Shown here piece after piece: positions 30,812 to 42,600 of a stretch of DNA of 64,000 bases. The stretch is from contig OY294050.1 of NCBI GenBank assembly GCA_958510825.1, positions 11,323,340 to 11,387,339 on the forward strand, read 5' to 3'. The notes under the pieces were generated by a model, which had not been told where the DNA came from, did not search any database, and saw nothing but the letters and a program-made list of their open reading frames with translations. A program made the position numbers and the translations under genes. The first letter of the stretch is position 1. Every line of letters begins with the position of its first letter. This DNA comes from Brachypterus glaber (lineage: Eukaryota > Arthropoda > Insecta > Coleoptera > Kateretidae).

Positions 30812-32382
30812 ATTTTTTATATTTTGGAAAGAAATGGAAAATCGCTGTTTAAATTAGTGATTTACCCCCTCCCCCGAATAAAATAATTGTAAAATTTGTG
30901 GGAAAATATTTTTTTCTAAATACGCATTTTCATGATATAATCAGGGAGGTTGAAGCCTCCTTCCCAGAAACAGCAGTAAGGGGCGGCAAAACTTGCTTTT
31001 TTTAAGGTATATATTGCATTCAAGAGGACCATAGACCTTTGAATTCGTAATAAATTTTGATCTGCGGCGCTAGAGGTTTCTTACATGTTCGTGAAATATG
31101 GAATTATAAATTCCTGCGGCACTAGGGTTTTCTCGCATTTTTGTGAAATTTTGTAATAAAACTGTTTAAAAATTAATATCATAGAAAAATTTGAAGACTC
31201 CCATCGGTTCTCATAGGATAAAGCTCGGGAAAACTATAAGTATATTTCTGGAACTGAGTACTAAAAGGGCCAATCTCCATATGTCAATAGCGACGTTTTT
31301 ACGTCAGCTCTGATGTTATTAATATATTTTGAAAACGCTGCTATTGACAAATGGAGATTGGGGCTTTTAATACTCAGGTTCAGATTTAATTCAGTTTTAA
31401 TGCAACATAATTAAAATACTGCGGCCAATAACATAATTGTTTCCCCATATAGGCCTAGGTTCATTAAAATATAAAACGAAAAAAAAAATTTCAACAAAAA
31501 ATCTTTTTCAAAGAAAGTTTTTTTTCATTGAACTAAATATTTTTTTTATCCCATTTACCCCACCAAAAATAATTCTAGCCTAAAACTTTGGATAAACAAC
31601 CTATGGGTAGGACCATATATGGTCCAAAGTTGAAGTTTTTCGCTCGAAAGTTATCGTGTTCACAAATTTTCCAGACAAAACGGAATTCATATATTTTTTT
31701 GAATTTAAAACGTTGGGATACGTAAAAAAAATCAAAAATTTTCCTCGGGGAAAGTAAAATAATTTTTTGAATTTTATTGTGGAAACACCTTATTATTTAA
31801 AATTATTTACCTAATTTGTTTGTAAATATTTAAGTATTTTAGTAATTATTATTTTACTAATTATGGTATATTTTTAATAGTTTGTCCGTTTCTCTACAAA
31901 AATTTTAATATAAATTACCATTAAATAAACTGGAAATTATTATGCAAGTATTTTAAGAATAAATCAAGAAATTAATTTATTTAATTAAATTAATAATTAA
32001 ATGAATTGGTCTTAATGGTTTTTATAACCATTTTTGAAAAATTTAGTTTGTAACATAGTTTACTTCTACTTCTTAGAACATAGGAGCCCATTTTAACAGG
32101 CACCAAACCTTCTCAAATGCTTCTAAGAATGTACCATACCACAAATTATAGTTACCTATATTGCCCTGCTAAGACAGGTGGTCCTATCTGCAAAAATTCA
32201 GAGATAAGCACACTATTGTATTGCTTTACACTAGCCCCATGTGCCCACTAAAAAGAAATGTCCTATCTAAAACCCAAATCCTAAAATTTAGCCTAAGATG
32301 TTTGTCCTATGTGGATATTTTTCAATGTTCCAATCTTAGTAATTTGATTGGACTTTTTAGATCATTTTGTCCTAACTTTATA
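30812..32382. other. Intergenic, upstream of the chitin deacetylase
   Basis: No gene seen. Contents: an imperfect direct repeat around GCGGC(G/A)CTAGRGKTTTCT at about 31060-31145 and a palindrome at 31251-31381. A segment near 31640-31680 (AAAGTTATCGTGTTCACAAA and TTTTCCAGACA) resembles the arm of the 46.9-48.8 kb element. Confidence 0.4.
31251..31381. mobile_element. 131-bp palindromic MITE
   Basis: The left arm GAACTGAGTACTAAAAGGGC continuing CAATCTCCATATGTCAATAG is mirrored by CTATTGACAAATGGAGATTG and GGGCTTTTAATACTCAGGTTC. Arms of about 45 bp, loop of about 40 bp. Confidence 0.75.
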
Positions 32383-32453
32383 TACAATATACCATTTACT
32401 GTGATTAGTATATAATGGAATGAGTAGCATTATATATCTTTACGGCTTGTTTA
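32383..32453 (+). repeat. ATACCATTTACTGTGAATA repeat, copy 4
   Basis: Matches 2421-2490 and 15202-15275 along its whole length (ATACCATTTACTGTGATTAG to CTTTACGGCTTGTTTAA). Confidence 0.6.
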
Positions 32454-32848
32454 ACTCTACGCAGCTCGTTTATCATTTTTTTTTTTATAAAAAACGAAGC
32501 GCTCGGCAGATTTTTTTAATTTTCGCTGAAAATCATATAAATGGACGTACTATTGAATGGTAAAGGAATTTCAGGGTGTCCAAAAAAACAAAAAATACAC
32601 CCAAAAAAGCACCGTGTATATTGAATTGCGTGTTTTTTTTCGAACACTCTAACCAGTTAAATCGACAGGAATAGTAATTACCAATCACGCAATATTTTAT
32701 TAGTTTTCATGAATATACTGCCGTCCTCGGCAAGATCGTATCTGGAAATTTGACTTTTCCATTTCTTGGTATCTAAAAAAATATACTACCCCGTAAACTC
32801 GCTTTCCCATTTTTCACCTATGCACGTTTAATGATTTTTTTGTTATTA

Positions 32849-33330
32849 GATTCACTCCTCAAAAACCCCAATATACAAATTTTCACTAAAACTACCCTCA
32901 CCCTCCAGGGCGTGGAGTTAGACATTTTTTATTATCAGATTCCTCAAAAACTACCCCTCGCCCCTCAGGGGGTGGAGTTGGATTTTTTTTATTATCAGAT
33001 TTACTTTCAGCAACCTCAAAAACCCCTATATACCAATTTTCACGAAAACTACCCCCCACCGCTTAGGGGGTGAAATTGAAAATTATAAAATTCAGTTTCG
33101 TCGTCCTCAAAAACCCCTATACCTACCAATTTTGACGAAAATATTGAAAATATTTAAAAATATTTACCCCCTCACCCCTGTGAGGGTGGAGTTAGATTTT
33201 TTTTATTATTATATTCAATTTTATCAACCTCAAAAATCTCTATATAGCAATTTTCAAATTTTTGTGAAAAATTATTCTATTTACCCCATTTGCCCCACCC
33301 CAGTGTTTACAAAAAACAATCCTGAGCAGA
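32849..33330 (+). repeat. Tandem array of about 110-bp units (CCTCAAAAACCCC…GGGGTGGAGTT)
   Basis: Four to five units share CCTCAAAAACCCCTATATA, CCAATTTTCACGAAAACTAC, CCCYCAGGGGGTGGAGTTG and TTTTTTTATTATCAGATT, with indels. A second array of the same unit lies at 48195-48510, inside the 46.9-48.8 kb element, so the array here probably marks a relic of that family. Short ORFs through it are by-products of the repeats. Confidence 0.75.
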
Positions 33331-33717
33331 CATAATATCTACGAAATTGCAGCTGTTTCTAATAAAAAGTAATTTTTTTTTCAAAACAACAAAAATGAAG
33401 ATACAACCTTCTTGCTTACAAGGGCAGTATACCCAATAATTGACCACTAGTTAACAAGGGGCCACATTGTTAACTTTTAGGGTAATAAATAACTGACGCA
33501 GTCTGAAAATTATAACTTCCCTATAGGCCTATATTTAATTGATAATAAACATGGAAATGTTATTTCATATGAGAAAATGTGCGATTCTATTATTTTGTAA
33601 TAAAAATAAATTTACGGTTAGCTTTGGTTAACTTTTAACTTAAAACTTTTGACTTTTTAAATACAATGAAAAAAATACGTTTTTATTGAAATCTTTTTCA
33701 ACTTTTATCATTTAATA

Positions 33718-34163
33718 TAGGGTGTCCCGAAAACATAAACTTTAAGGGGTGGTAGAGAACATCAAAACAAAAATGTTTTGTTTAGTAAACATGTGTCTGC
33801 AAATGAGCCGTAAAATCTTCAAAAAACTATTAAAAAATAAATAGTTACATGGTTAAATAGAGAATTTCAAGCTCTTTAAAATGACTTATCACAAGACCTA
33901 GGGTGCTATTTAAAATATTTTCCCCCACTGCCCCCTTGGCGCCGCCTTACCGAATAAAAAATTGAGAAATATGACAAATGATAGTTTTTGTTGTGTGATA
34001 TGCATATTCCAAATTTAAAGTTTATATATCATCCCGTTTAAAAGTTACGGGGGGTGTACCATTTAAAAGAGTAAGTTATTCTTTTAAATGGTACACCCCC
34101 TGTAACTTTTGAACGGGATGATATATAAACTTTCGATGTCGTCCTTTCTGAATAACCCTGTAT
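33718..34163. mobile_element. Element related to the 11.8-kb palindrome, with a 58-bp-arm hairpin
   Basis: Its left part (TAGGGTGTCCCGAAAACATA) and right part (…AATAACCCTGTATA) suggest inverted ends. The stretch 34017-34133 is a nearly perfect hairpin: AAAGTTTATATATCATCCCG, TTTAAAAGTTACGGGGGGTG and TACCATTTAAAAG are mirrored after a loop of about 10 bp. It shares the motif of gene-free palindromes containing AACTTTTGAACGG with 11843-12410. Confidence 0.6.
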
Positions 34164-36672
34164 AGTATATGGACGACGCGCCAACGGAGTGTAAAAGTCA
34201 ATCGAGTGCACTAAAAGCCAGTCGCATGCGAATTTCATATACTATTTTATTTACGTTCTTTAGTCCAAAACTATAAAAAAAAACGAAAAAATTAAAAATG
34301 ACTACATTGATATTTATTTGTCTATAGAAAAAAATATTGTCAAAATAGAAAAACAGAAGTATTCGGGTTTCATTTTCAAAAAGCGCTAGTGTTTTAATGT
34401 AAATGCTTCTAAATCCAAATAAATACGTTTAAGTGGAACGTAAATAATATAATATGCGATGTTACATATCGTATTAAAGATATTTATGCGCAGACTTTTC
34501 AAAATCCCAGGGGGGCTCAAAATTTCTGAAGTAAAAAAATTGTACATAAAAGTTATAAATTTTTATTACTTAATGAACAAAAAACTAAAAATATATTTAA
34601 AATTTGTGAAACTTTTGTAATATTTAAAAGTATAGCCCGGTCCCCTTGGTATGAGTCCAAGAAGGGCCATTGCCGCCGCCCCTCTCCCCCGGAGTTGGCA
34701 CCTATGTTCTTAGTTAAATATTGTACTTTTTTTAAAGTTGTTATATTTTTAGCAAGTAATCAAGTAATAACTCTTTTAAATTACCTAATAAAAAAATATT
34801 ACGAACCTCTATTTTAGAAGTAAAATGTTTGTTTTGCTTAAAATTTACTATTTAAATGTTTTGTATGAGACATTCTATAAGTGCTATTAAATTCCAATTT
34901 TTATAATAAAAACGTTTGATCGTAAAAATAAAATATAATAGATATAATATTAAAAAACAAACATTCCAAATGATATAATATATTATAATATATAATACCT
35001 AATAACTAACTTAAAAATATTGCCATGTAATATAAAGAATTAATAAAAATATTTGACTTAATTATGCAACAGGGGCCCAATTAATTCTCATGAGAAAAAG
35101 AGGTTATTTACGTGAATTCTTCTGTATTTTATACACAAAATAGGACAAAATGAGATAAAAGTGACGTCCTTTTCTCATGAGAATAAATTCACCGATTTCA
35201 AGAAGCCCCAGCTTAGAGTACCAGGGTCGGGTATACAAAATACATGTTTAAATAAAACGCTACTTATATTTTTTTAAAACAACAACTTCAGGGTTACAAA
35301 TTAAAGAAAAGTTTAATGTTTATTTTACGTTCCCCCAGACAGTGTTGCGTTGACTTTTTTACGTTTCTTGATGTTTTATATTCAAAAAACATTATTACCT
35401 TCAAAAAAATCATGTCTGTCTGTAACCATGATTACTCGAGAACACTCGATAACTCGAGAACACTTCAATTAGTGCTCTCTATAGACCTTTACTTTAAATA
35501 AGACATTTATGTATAAAAATTCCAAATTAACACAAAGTCTCGTCGGAGTAATCCGCCCACTTTTCTTAGTAATCATAATAATAAAAATAAAAATAATTTG
35601 GACTTTTCAAAGACAAAGTTTTAGGCTGGAATTGTTTTTGGTAAAAATTGGTGTGGGGAAAATGGGGGTAAACATTTTTTTTTAATTTTTCGTTTTTCGA
35701 AAAACAAACTTTTTTTAGTGTTTTTTTCGTTTCTCTCAAAAAAAATGTGAAAAAAAACTTTATTTTTTGTTTTAATGAACCTAGGATGAACCTAGGCATA
35801 AGGGCAAAGTATTTTTTTTTTTTTTTTTGAGAGAAGTATTTTAATTTGGGCTCGAAAACATTTTTTTACAGACCCTCGTACTTCATCCCGGAGAAATATT
35901 ACATAATATTAATACTGTACCAATATAATAGTACTTGTAATTAGCTACATATGGGTGCGTCTCGCCATATCGAACAGTTTTGATCCGATATTTTTTTCCT
36001 AAATATTGGGAAAAATATATAAAATTTTTCTTGTAGAGCTTTAAATTGAAAAAGAGAAAAAATGCAATATCTAAAAATTGTATTTTTTTCTCTTGTAGCT
36101 CTAGTAGTTTTACCTACAACGCACAATTCAGGATAGTTATGTGAAGTTTAATGTCACTTTATTCATGGCCCCCATAATAGAATAATTCTAATAGGTTATA
36201 ATTAATAAAAGCCACTAGTAAAAAATTATATGCAAAATTAAAGTAAATAAATAAGTATCGGGTCAAAACTGTCCGATTTTTAAGAGATTCACCCATATAA
36301 AGGTAGTATTAGCGAGATTATGAGATTTAGACTAAGTATCATGTTTTAAAGTTAATTTTAAAATCACTTATTGATTGTTTCAACAATTATAAAACAATTC
36401 TAAAATAAATTAGGTTTAATCCAAATTAACTGCATTTTAACTAGTCAAATGAAGGTATTTTTAACTTAATCTTCAGTTAACTTTCAACCAGCAATTAGAT
36501 AATGTAAAACGTTTGAAATATATATGTACACGATTTTCTTAAAAATAGAATAGAAAGATACATTTGCGTAGTTTATGAGATTATGTGTACACTTGATATA
36601 CATATCAAGATAAGGGAAAAATGTATTCATTTGTGTTTTTTTAATTGTATTGTTGGTTCACTGTAGTTTTTT
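34164..36672. other. Intergenic, no gene recognised
   Basis: AT-rich. Local features are CTCGAGAACACT duplicated with CTCGATAACTCGAGAACACT at about 35436-35466, a T-rich block at 35680-35830, and CTCATGAGAA in inverted pairs at about 35086-35182. None forms a convincing element or gene. Confidence 0.4.
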
Positions 36673-36680
36673 TATGCATA

Positions 36681-37054
36681 CACGGCCAGCCTTTACATTT
36701 CGGCGCCCTGAAGCATGCTTTGGTCTTGACACCCCTAGCAAAGAAAAAATATGACAAAATTTACCCGCTGATAATTTTGAAGACTAAAAAACAGGTCGTC
36801 CTCATCTCTGAAAGAGATTTACCCCCCTGATAATTTACCCTCCTAATAATTTTGAACACTAAAAAAAACCTCTGAAACAGATTTACCCCCTGATAATTTT
36901 GACAACAAAAAAAAATCAAAAAAACAGGTCCTAACCACTGAAAAAGCTTTATAATTTTTTTTTACTTAAATAAAAAAACGCCCCTCGACGGCGCCCCTAT
37001 AAGCTTCTGCCCTGAAGCAGGGGGTTGACTTCATTCATACAAAGGCCGGCTCTG
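36681..37054. mobile_element. hAT-like element (outer of a nested pair), TATGCATA target duplication
   Basis: The left end CACGGCCAGCCTTTACATTT and the inverse of the right end, CAGAGCCGGCCTTTGTATGA, are hAT-style terminal repeats (CAGRGCCGGCCTTTG). Both sub-ends carry GGGCGCC / GGCGCCC and CCCTGAAGCAKG. TATGCATA precedes it at 36673-36680; on the right the duplicate is split, TATG at 37055-37058 and CATA at 37518-37521, by the inner element. Inside are about four direct repeats of a roughly 75-bp unit (TTTACCCCCTGATAATTTTG). No transposase. Confidence 0.8.
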
Positions 37055-37058
37055 TATG

Positions 37059-37509
37059 CAGGCCCGTAAGTGGAAAAAATCCAGGGGGTGCTGAGCATCC
37101 CCTGACAGAAATTTTTTATAATATTTTCAGTGGTATTTCGAAGCATTTTTTGGGGGTGGGGGAAAGAGCAAATATTTCCCAACTAAAAATTTAAAAATTG
37201 AGAAATTTACAAAATAAAAAAAAACAGCTTTACCCCTGACCGTAAAATTTTGATGACTAAAAAAAGGTCCTCACCTCTGAAAAATTAAATTAAAAATAAT
37301 ATTAATTCATTTTCTATTTTGTGAGAATTTTAAATAATTATTTAAAAACGATTTCGTTTATTATTTTAATAATAAATTAAATCAATTTACATTACTCACA
37401 GTATTATTATTTTTTAATGTAGGGTAGCTTCTGTTTTGACTGTTTTGACTTGAGCTTATATCGCCAGGGGGTGCTGAGCACCCCCTAGCACCACCCCAGT
37501 TACGGCCTG
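37059..37509. mobile_element. hAT-like element (inner of the nested pair), TCTGTATG target duplication
   Basis: The inverted ends are CAGGCCCGTAAGTGG and CCAGTTACGGCCTG. TCTGTATG is directly repeated at 37051-37058 and 37510-37517 (8 bp). Sub-terminal CAGGGGGTGCTGAGCAYCCC hairpins occur near both ends. One copy of the TTTACCCCTGA..TTTTGATGACTAAA unit is present (37228-37260). No ORF of note. Confidence 0.85.
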
Positions 37510-37521
37510 TCTGTATGCATA

Positions 37522-39637
37522 GATAAGATAAAGCAAGAAACTAGACGTTGCGCTGAGCGCAAGGCGCTTATCGCGCAACAAAAACACGCGCAACAAAAAC
37601 ACTACAGTTTGAATACTTTTCTCCGGTCCTTAGCGTATTAGCAAACACATGTATATAAACCTATTTAATTTTTTATAAAGTAAAATATTAAAAAATAGTG
37701 ATAGTTTAATTTATGAACCAAGTTCAAGATCATTTTTATTTGATATCGTAAACGTTTTCTTTTTTAATTAAAATTTTTAAATTCATCTTTAATCGTTTTA
37801 CATTTATTAACTAAAAAACACAATTACATATTCTTAAACTTTATATTTCAAATAACGTAAACATTAAAACTTTTTTTATAGGCAAGATACTTTTAGAAAA
37901 TTTTGGTGTAGCAAGTCTTTCAATTAACAAATTTTATTTACATATTCTCGTATTATGCATAATTATAAACCTCACTCCATATTTAAATAATTTTTATATA
38001 TTAATCAGTTCGTATTTTTTGTGTTGTTTTTTTTTTATTGCGTATACGTTTTGTTTTTCATATTTTAATAATCAGTGATCGCGAGTTTGGTATTCATTGC
38101 AGGCTGACTTGATTAAATTTATATAAATAATTACGCCACATATTATTAATGTATTTAGTCTAGCATGCGTAAAATTTAATTAAATCACATTTTATTCACA
38201 ACTGTATATGTAATAATAAGGTCTCGAAAAAGTACTATTGTCCGAGTCGACCTGTATCTACTATTACGTTTTAATTTAAACATATAAATAATCTGACTAC
38301 TGTAATAGGGTGCTGGTCCCAATTAAAGCCAAAAATATTAATTATCTAAGACATTAATTTAGAACCACACACTATTATTTGGAGGCGTATCAAATACAAA
38401 TAGCTGTATAGTTGCTATTTGGGTAGCGTGCCACCAGTAATAATATTACATAATATTATCACAATATCATATATCATATGATAACAAATGTTAATATAAG
38501 AATCTAATTACTACTTAATGCTTATCTGACTTTCTTATTCCAGCGAAGACTTCTTCTTATAACACAAACTGTAGATATGCGAAAGGTAAAGAAACTTCAA
38601 ATATATTTTAAATTAATTAAAATATATCTTGCCAATAAAACAAAAGGATTAAACAACAATGAAAAGAATTTAATTCAAAGAAAAATGAAAAGTTAAAAAC
38701 AAATAAAAAACAACAAAATATTTTAATTTGAAATGAAAAAAAAAATATGAATAAATAGCATCTTTACCCTTCAGATATTTCTATACGCGCGACTCTAAAT
38801 TTTACTTTAAATTTTCACATATTACGTTAATTCTACAACTTCCCTAAGACCCAACTTTACTAGACGACTACATATTTCCGAATCCCATTTTTGACCATAA
38901 CTAAACACAGGCAAAACGTCCCTTCCCAAAGATGCTGATATACCAGTCATAAAACTATAAACAAAAAATATCTGAGGAGTTTTCGATCAAAATAAACTGA
39001 ATTACTTTAAATTTCTGAAAATGAATTTAAATTTAATTAAGCGAAATGATTAAAAAAAACTACTTCTACTTATTGATTGATATTGATTTTCATGACATTG
39101 CTTCGAAGTAGAAAAAACCATTTTTACAAACAATCCCTAACTATTGCCAGTATCTAAAACAACATCATTAAAGATATTCCCATATTTATTAATTAAGAAA
39201 ACCGAAATAACCAATTAATTAATCTAATAAAAATGTACACCCTTTTTATGTAAACGCCTCAATTACACAAAATGCAAGCTTCCCAAAAACTAATAATATT
39301 AGCATCTGTAAAAATAAACAGCAAACCGCCCGTTAAGAACAATGCTATGTCACGTTCAATAACCATTAAAATAAAAATATAAATACTCAATATATACAGG
39401 GTGACCACTCTGTTACACTACGCCTGGCATGAATACCGAAACCGTGATCACTGTTAATAATATAAAGTCCAAAATGGCGCAGTCAAAATGTTTTCAACTC
39501 TTCAAACGAAGAATTACCACTTCTTTTTCGAATGAAGAATTACCAACTTTTGATGACCAAAAAACAAAGCTCATCTGCTCACTTTTTGATGAAAAAATTA
39601 CCAACTATTCAATTGTTTCTTCAATTTACAAACTTTT
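37522..39637. other. Intergenic 3' side of the TBC gene, no gene recognised
   Basis: AT-rich. It includes a GC-rich patch, GCGCTGAGCGCAAGGCGCTT with a repeated GCGCAACAAAAACAC, at about 37553-37600. A TACAGGGTGACCAC segment is at 39395. Around 39505-39560 CGAAKGAAGAATTACCA is duplicated. A short plus-strand ORF at 39429-39749 is antisense to the last TBC exon and looks fortuitous. Confidence 0.4.
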
Positions 39638-39643
39638 TTTATT
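39638..39643 (-). terminator. Poly(A) signal AATAAA for the TBC gene
   Basis: AATAAA on the minus strand lies about 35 bases after the stop codon at 39678. A suitable position for a short 3' UTR. Confidence 0.55.
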
Positions 39644-39677
39644 GTGGTTGGAGGTATTCCCAAAATCACAGCGCTCT

Positions 39678-42600
39678 CTACAAATAACTAGAAGAAATGG
39701 ATCTCTCGAACGCACACTCGTCCGGCGAAATCCGAACGTGTTCGACTGAACAAGAAGGCTGCGATTGGCCGTTCTCGAGGCTGTCTTCGAAGGGCGACAC
39801 CTCGTGACTATCCAAACCAAGCGAATTATTGTTGCCTAAAATCGGTAAGCCTAGGATTATTCTAATATTATCAGTTAAATGGTCAGACTCCTTGATTTGA
39901 TAGAATATGCCTTCGGCTCTGTTCAGCATTACTGCCATGTCTAGGTGTCCACTTAGGTCGTTAATGTGCTGTAAGAAAAATATTGTGTCTTAAATAAAGC
40001 ATAACAGTTTTATTTTTACATTAAACTTTAAGGAGGAGTAGGGTTTATGTTTTTTGAGTAATTTAATATATATACTTTAGGACCTAATTTTCGAAAATTT
40101 GGATATGAAGAAAATTTAAGCGCGTTAAAAATTCGGGATATGTTTGCAGATCGCAACATGAAATATAAGATATTGTTAACTTGTCCAATGAGTGTTTCGA
40201 AAATAAAAGTGGCTTTAAATAGTACAGTGCGATTATAAAGTGCCGAACAGTTTGAAAAGGAAATACTCTTCGTTTAAATCCACACCTCTGTTAGAGTTGT
40301 GCGCGACAAGCCCAAGTGATTGCTACGTACAACAGCTCGGTGACCAGTAAAACGCACACAGCTTTCTTGCATTTTACTCATCGCTAATGCCAGTTTTGCA
40401 TTAAAAAGTGTTCGGCACTTTATAATCGCACGGTATATTACGCACCGAGTAAGAGAACCTAGCGCAGCCGAGTAAAAAAAGCACTCGCAAAAATTATCTT
40501 AAAATTAATTTGTGAATTTGAGGTCATGTGTTTGACGTTTACTAATTTTCTGACAGCAGATATGTAAAATCAGTTGATTGTCACTTCCCAACCGTTGTCA
40601 TAGGCAACGGGTGGGAACTAACTACTAACTAGGTCGTAGGAAAAATGTATTTCACTAAAAAGGCTATGAAAAAAATATTTCTTTAAAACAGCATTCAGGT
40701 GGTAACCCTCAATATACACGCTTAACCTCTAAAAAATATCGCTTTTTCTAAATAACTGAAACTGTTAATTTTCTTATACATCTAAAAGTCCAAACGAAAA
40801 TATTTAATTTAAAAAAAGTCAAAATGTTTTAAAATTACAAACTTCCCGGACAGACAGATTTTTTTTGACGGCAATCACCTTTTTTGGATATAAAACGCCG
40901 AGAAACGAAAAAAAAAGCAACAAAGCAAGACTTTCTTCGTGAAAAGTGAAACGAAATTAAGTATTTAGTGTACTTTTTTAAAGTTTATATTTCCCACTTA
41001 GTAACTGGCAACGGCTGTAATTAAGGACCAGCGCTAGATAAATATATATATTACCTTATTCCTTTGCAAGCTCTTTTGACTAGATCTAGTATTTCTTCTC
41101 TGGAATGCTGTAGATACACCTTTATGCTAGTAAGCGCGCGATAGCATTTTGGGAGAGCAGTTTGACTATATATTCATAGAAAGCTCGTAGCTATGATTTG
41201 TGAATTTTGTGCGAGAGTACAATATACGAGGTAAACACACATCGTACGTGTTGTAGAGCAATTGAATAATGCAGGTATGTACAATAGTAAGATTTAAGAG
41301 AAAAATAATGTACAATCACTATCCTGTCAACTCACCTTCAATATTTCCGTAAACCCATAATTATTCTCCATCAGGGCTATCCTTTCGTGTTCCAAAATGG
41401 CCACACAAACCAACAAATGAAAATTTTCACAAGGATAACCCGTCCAGAGCACCTCCCAGAACCGCATCACGTCCTCCTGACTCAGCTCCCTTTTGAACCA
41501 GACCAGCAACCACCGGAAACAGAAGAACATGTTGCCGGAGTCGTGTGTGTCTAGATAATTGGCGAGTTTTGGTTCGATAAAGGCCAGAAGGTCGTGGAGA
41601 TTGCTGAGCTGCTCCTTCATGCCTGCTTGGTCGATGTCAAAATTAGAATTCTGTAAAACAAAATCGAAATACAATAAAAGGAAACCTTTTTTAATAAGAT
41701 TTACCTACCACTTTGTTCATAAATCCAACAAAGCACCAAAATGCATCCACCTCGTTCTCATACAACTGCAAAATGGGCGACAGTAAATCACTCATTCCTT
41801 GCACATACCCCAAATCAAAATTATACATAACATACGTCATTAAAATTTCATGCAATGTTTGTAAATTTATATTGTCGTCTCCAGCAAAAAAATCCAACGT
41901 TCTGTCTGTCCGATTTACGTCCTTTTCGATTAGGGATTTTCTTTCGCGGTATTCCGAAAAATTGTCCTCTTGGGCTTTGGTCATGGTCATCCACTGACAT
42001 TTCATTTTGTAGTATTCGTCTTTTTTTATTTCGATTAATTTTTGGCGTTCTTTTTCGGTACTGTTCCAAGGGTAGTAGTCTAGTAGGTATCTCCAGACTT
42101 CGTTTCTCATTGATGGGTTTATTCCCTGAAACAAAAGGTTACAAAACATTACAAAATATATATATATATCTTGGATAAGTATAAAGGATTTTTTTTTCAG
42201 AAAACCCCGAGAAAACCTGTATTATTTTTATGTACAAAACTTCTTACAAAGTAATAGGCAACTCTTAAAGTTCACAAAAATTTCTTTTTTATTTCTTTTG
42301 CTTTCATAAATAAAAGTGCAGCACGCGCTGAAGTTGACACTTCGAAAATAACATGGCAAGCGATTCCAGCCATAGCTTAGAACTTAGTATTTCAACTTAC
42401 CCCTCTAAATATTAAATTTTTAATAGATTCCACATCTTCGATTTTACCCTGATGGTCAAAATTGCCCCTCCATTGGTCCATATTTAAGGGTCTCTGTCTG
42501 GGAAAATCTAACCTAATAGGCAACTCTGGCACTTTGGCGATAACTTCATAATCACCCTGTGAATGTGTTGTGGTGCTAGTGCTGTCATACTCGTTCAGGC

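Noticed and set aside
32831..33335. ORFs of 80 and 67 codons with repeated VELDFFYYQI
   Set aside because: The repeats are the translated units of a DNA tandem array that occurs elsewhere out of frame.
39429..39749. 106-codon plus-strand ORF
   Set aside because: It overlaps the last TBC exon in antisense and is partly made of a short duplicated motif.
41713..42178. Plus-strand ORFs of 94 and 107 codons
   Set aside because: They are antisense to TBC exon 3, which has clear homology and splice sites.
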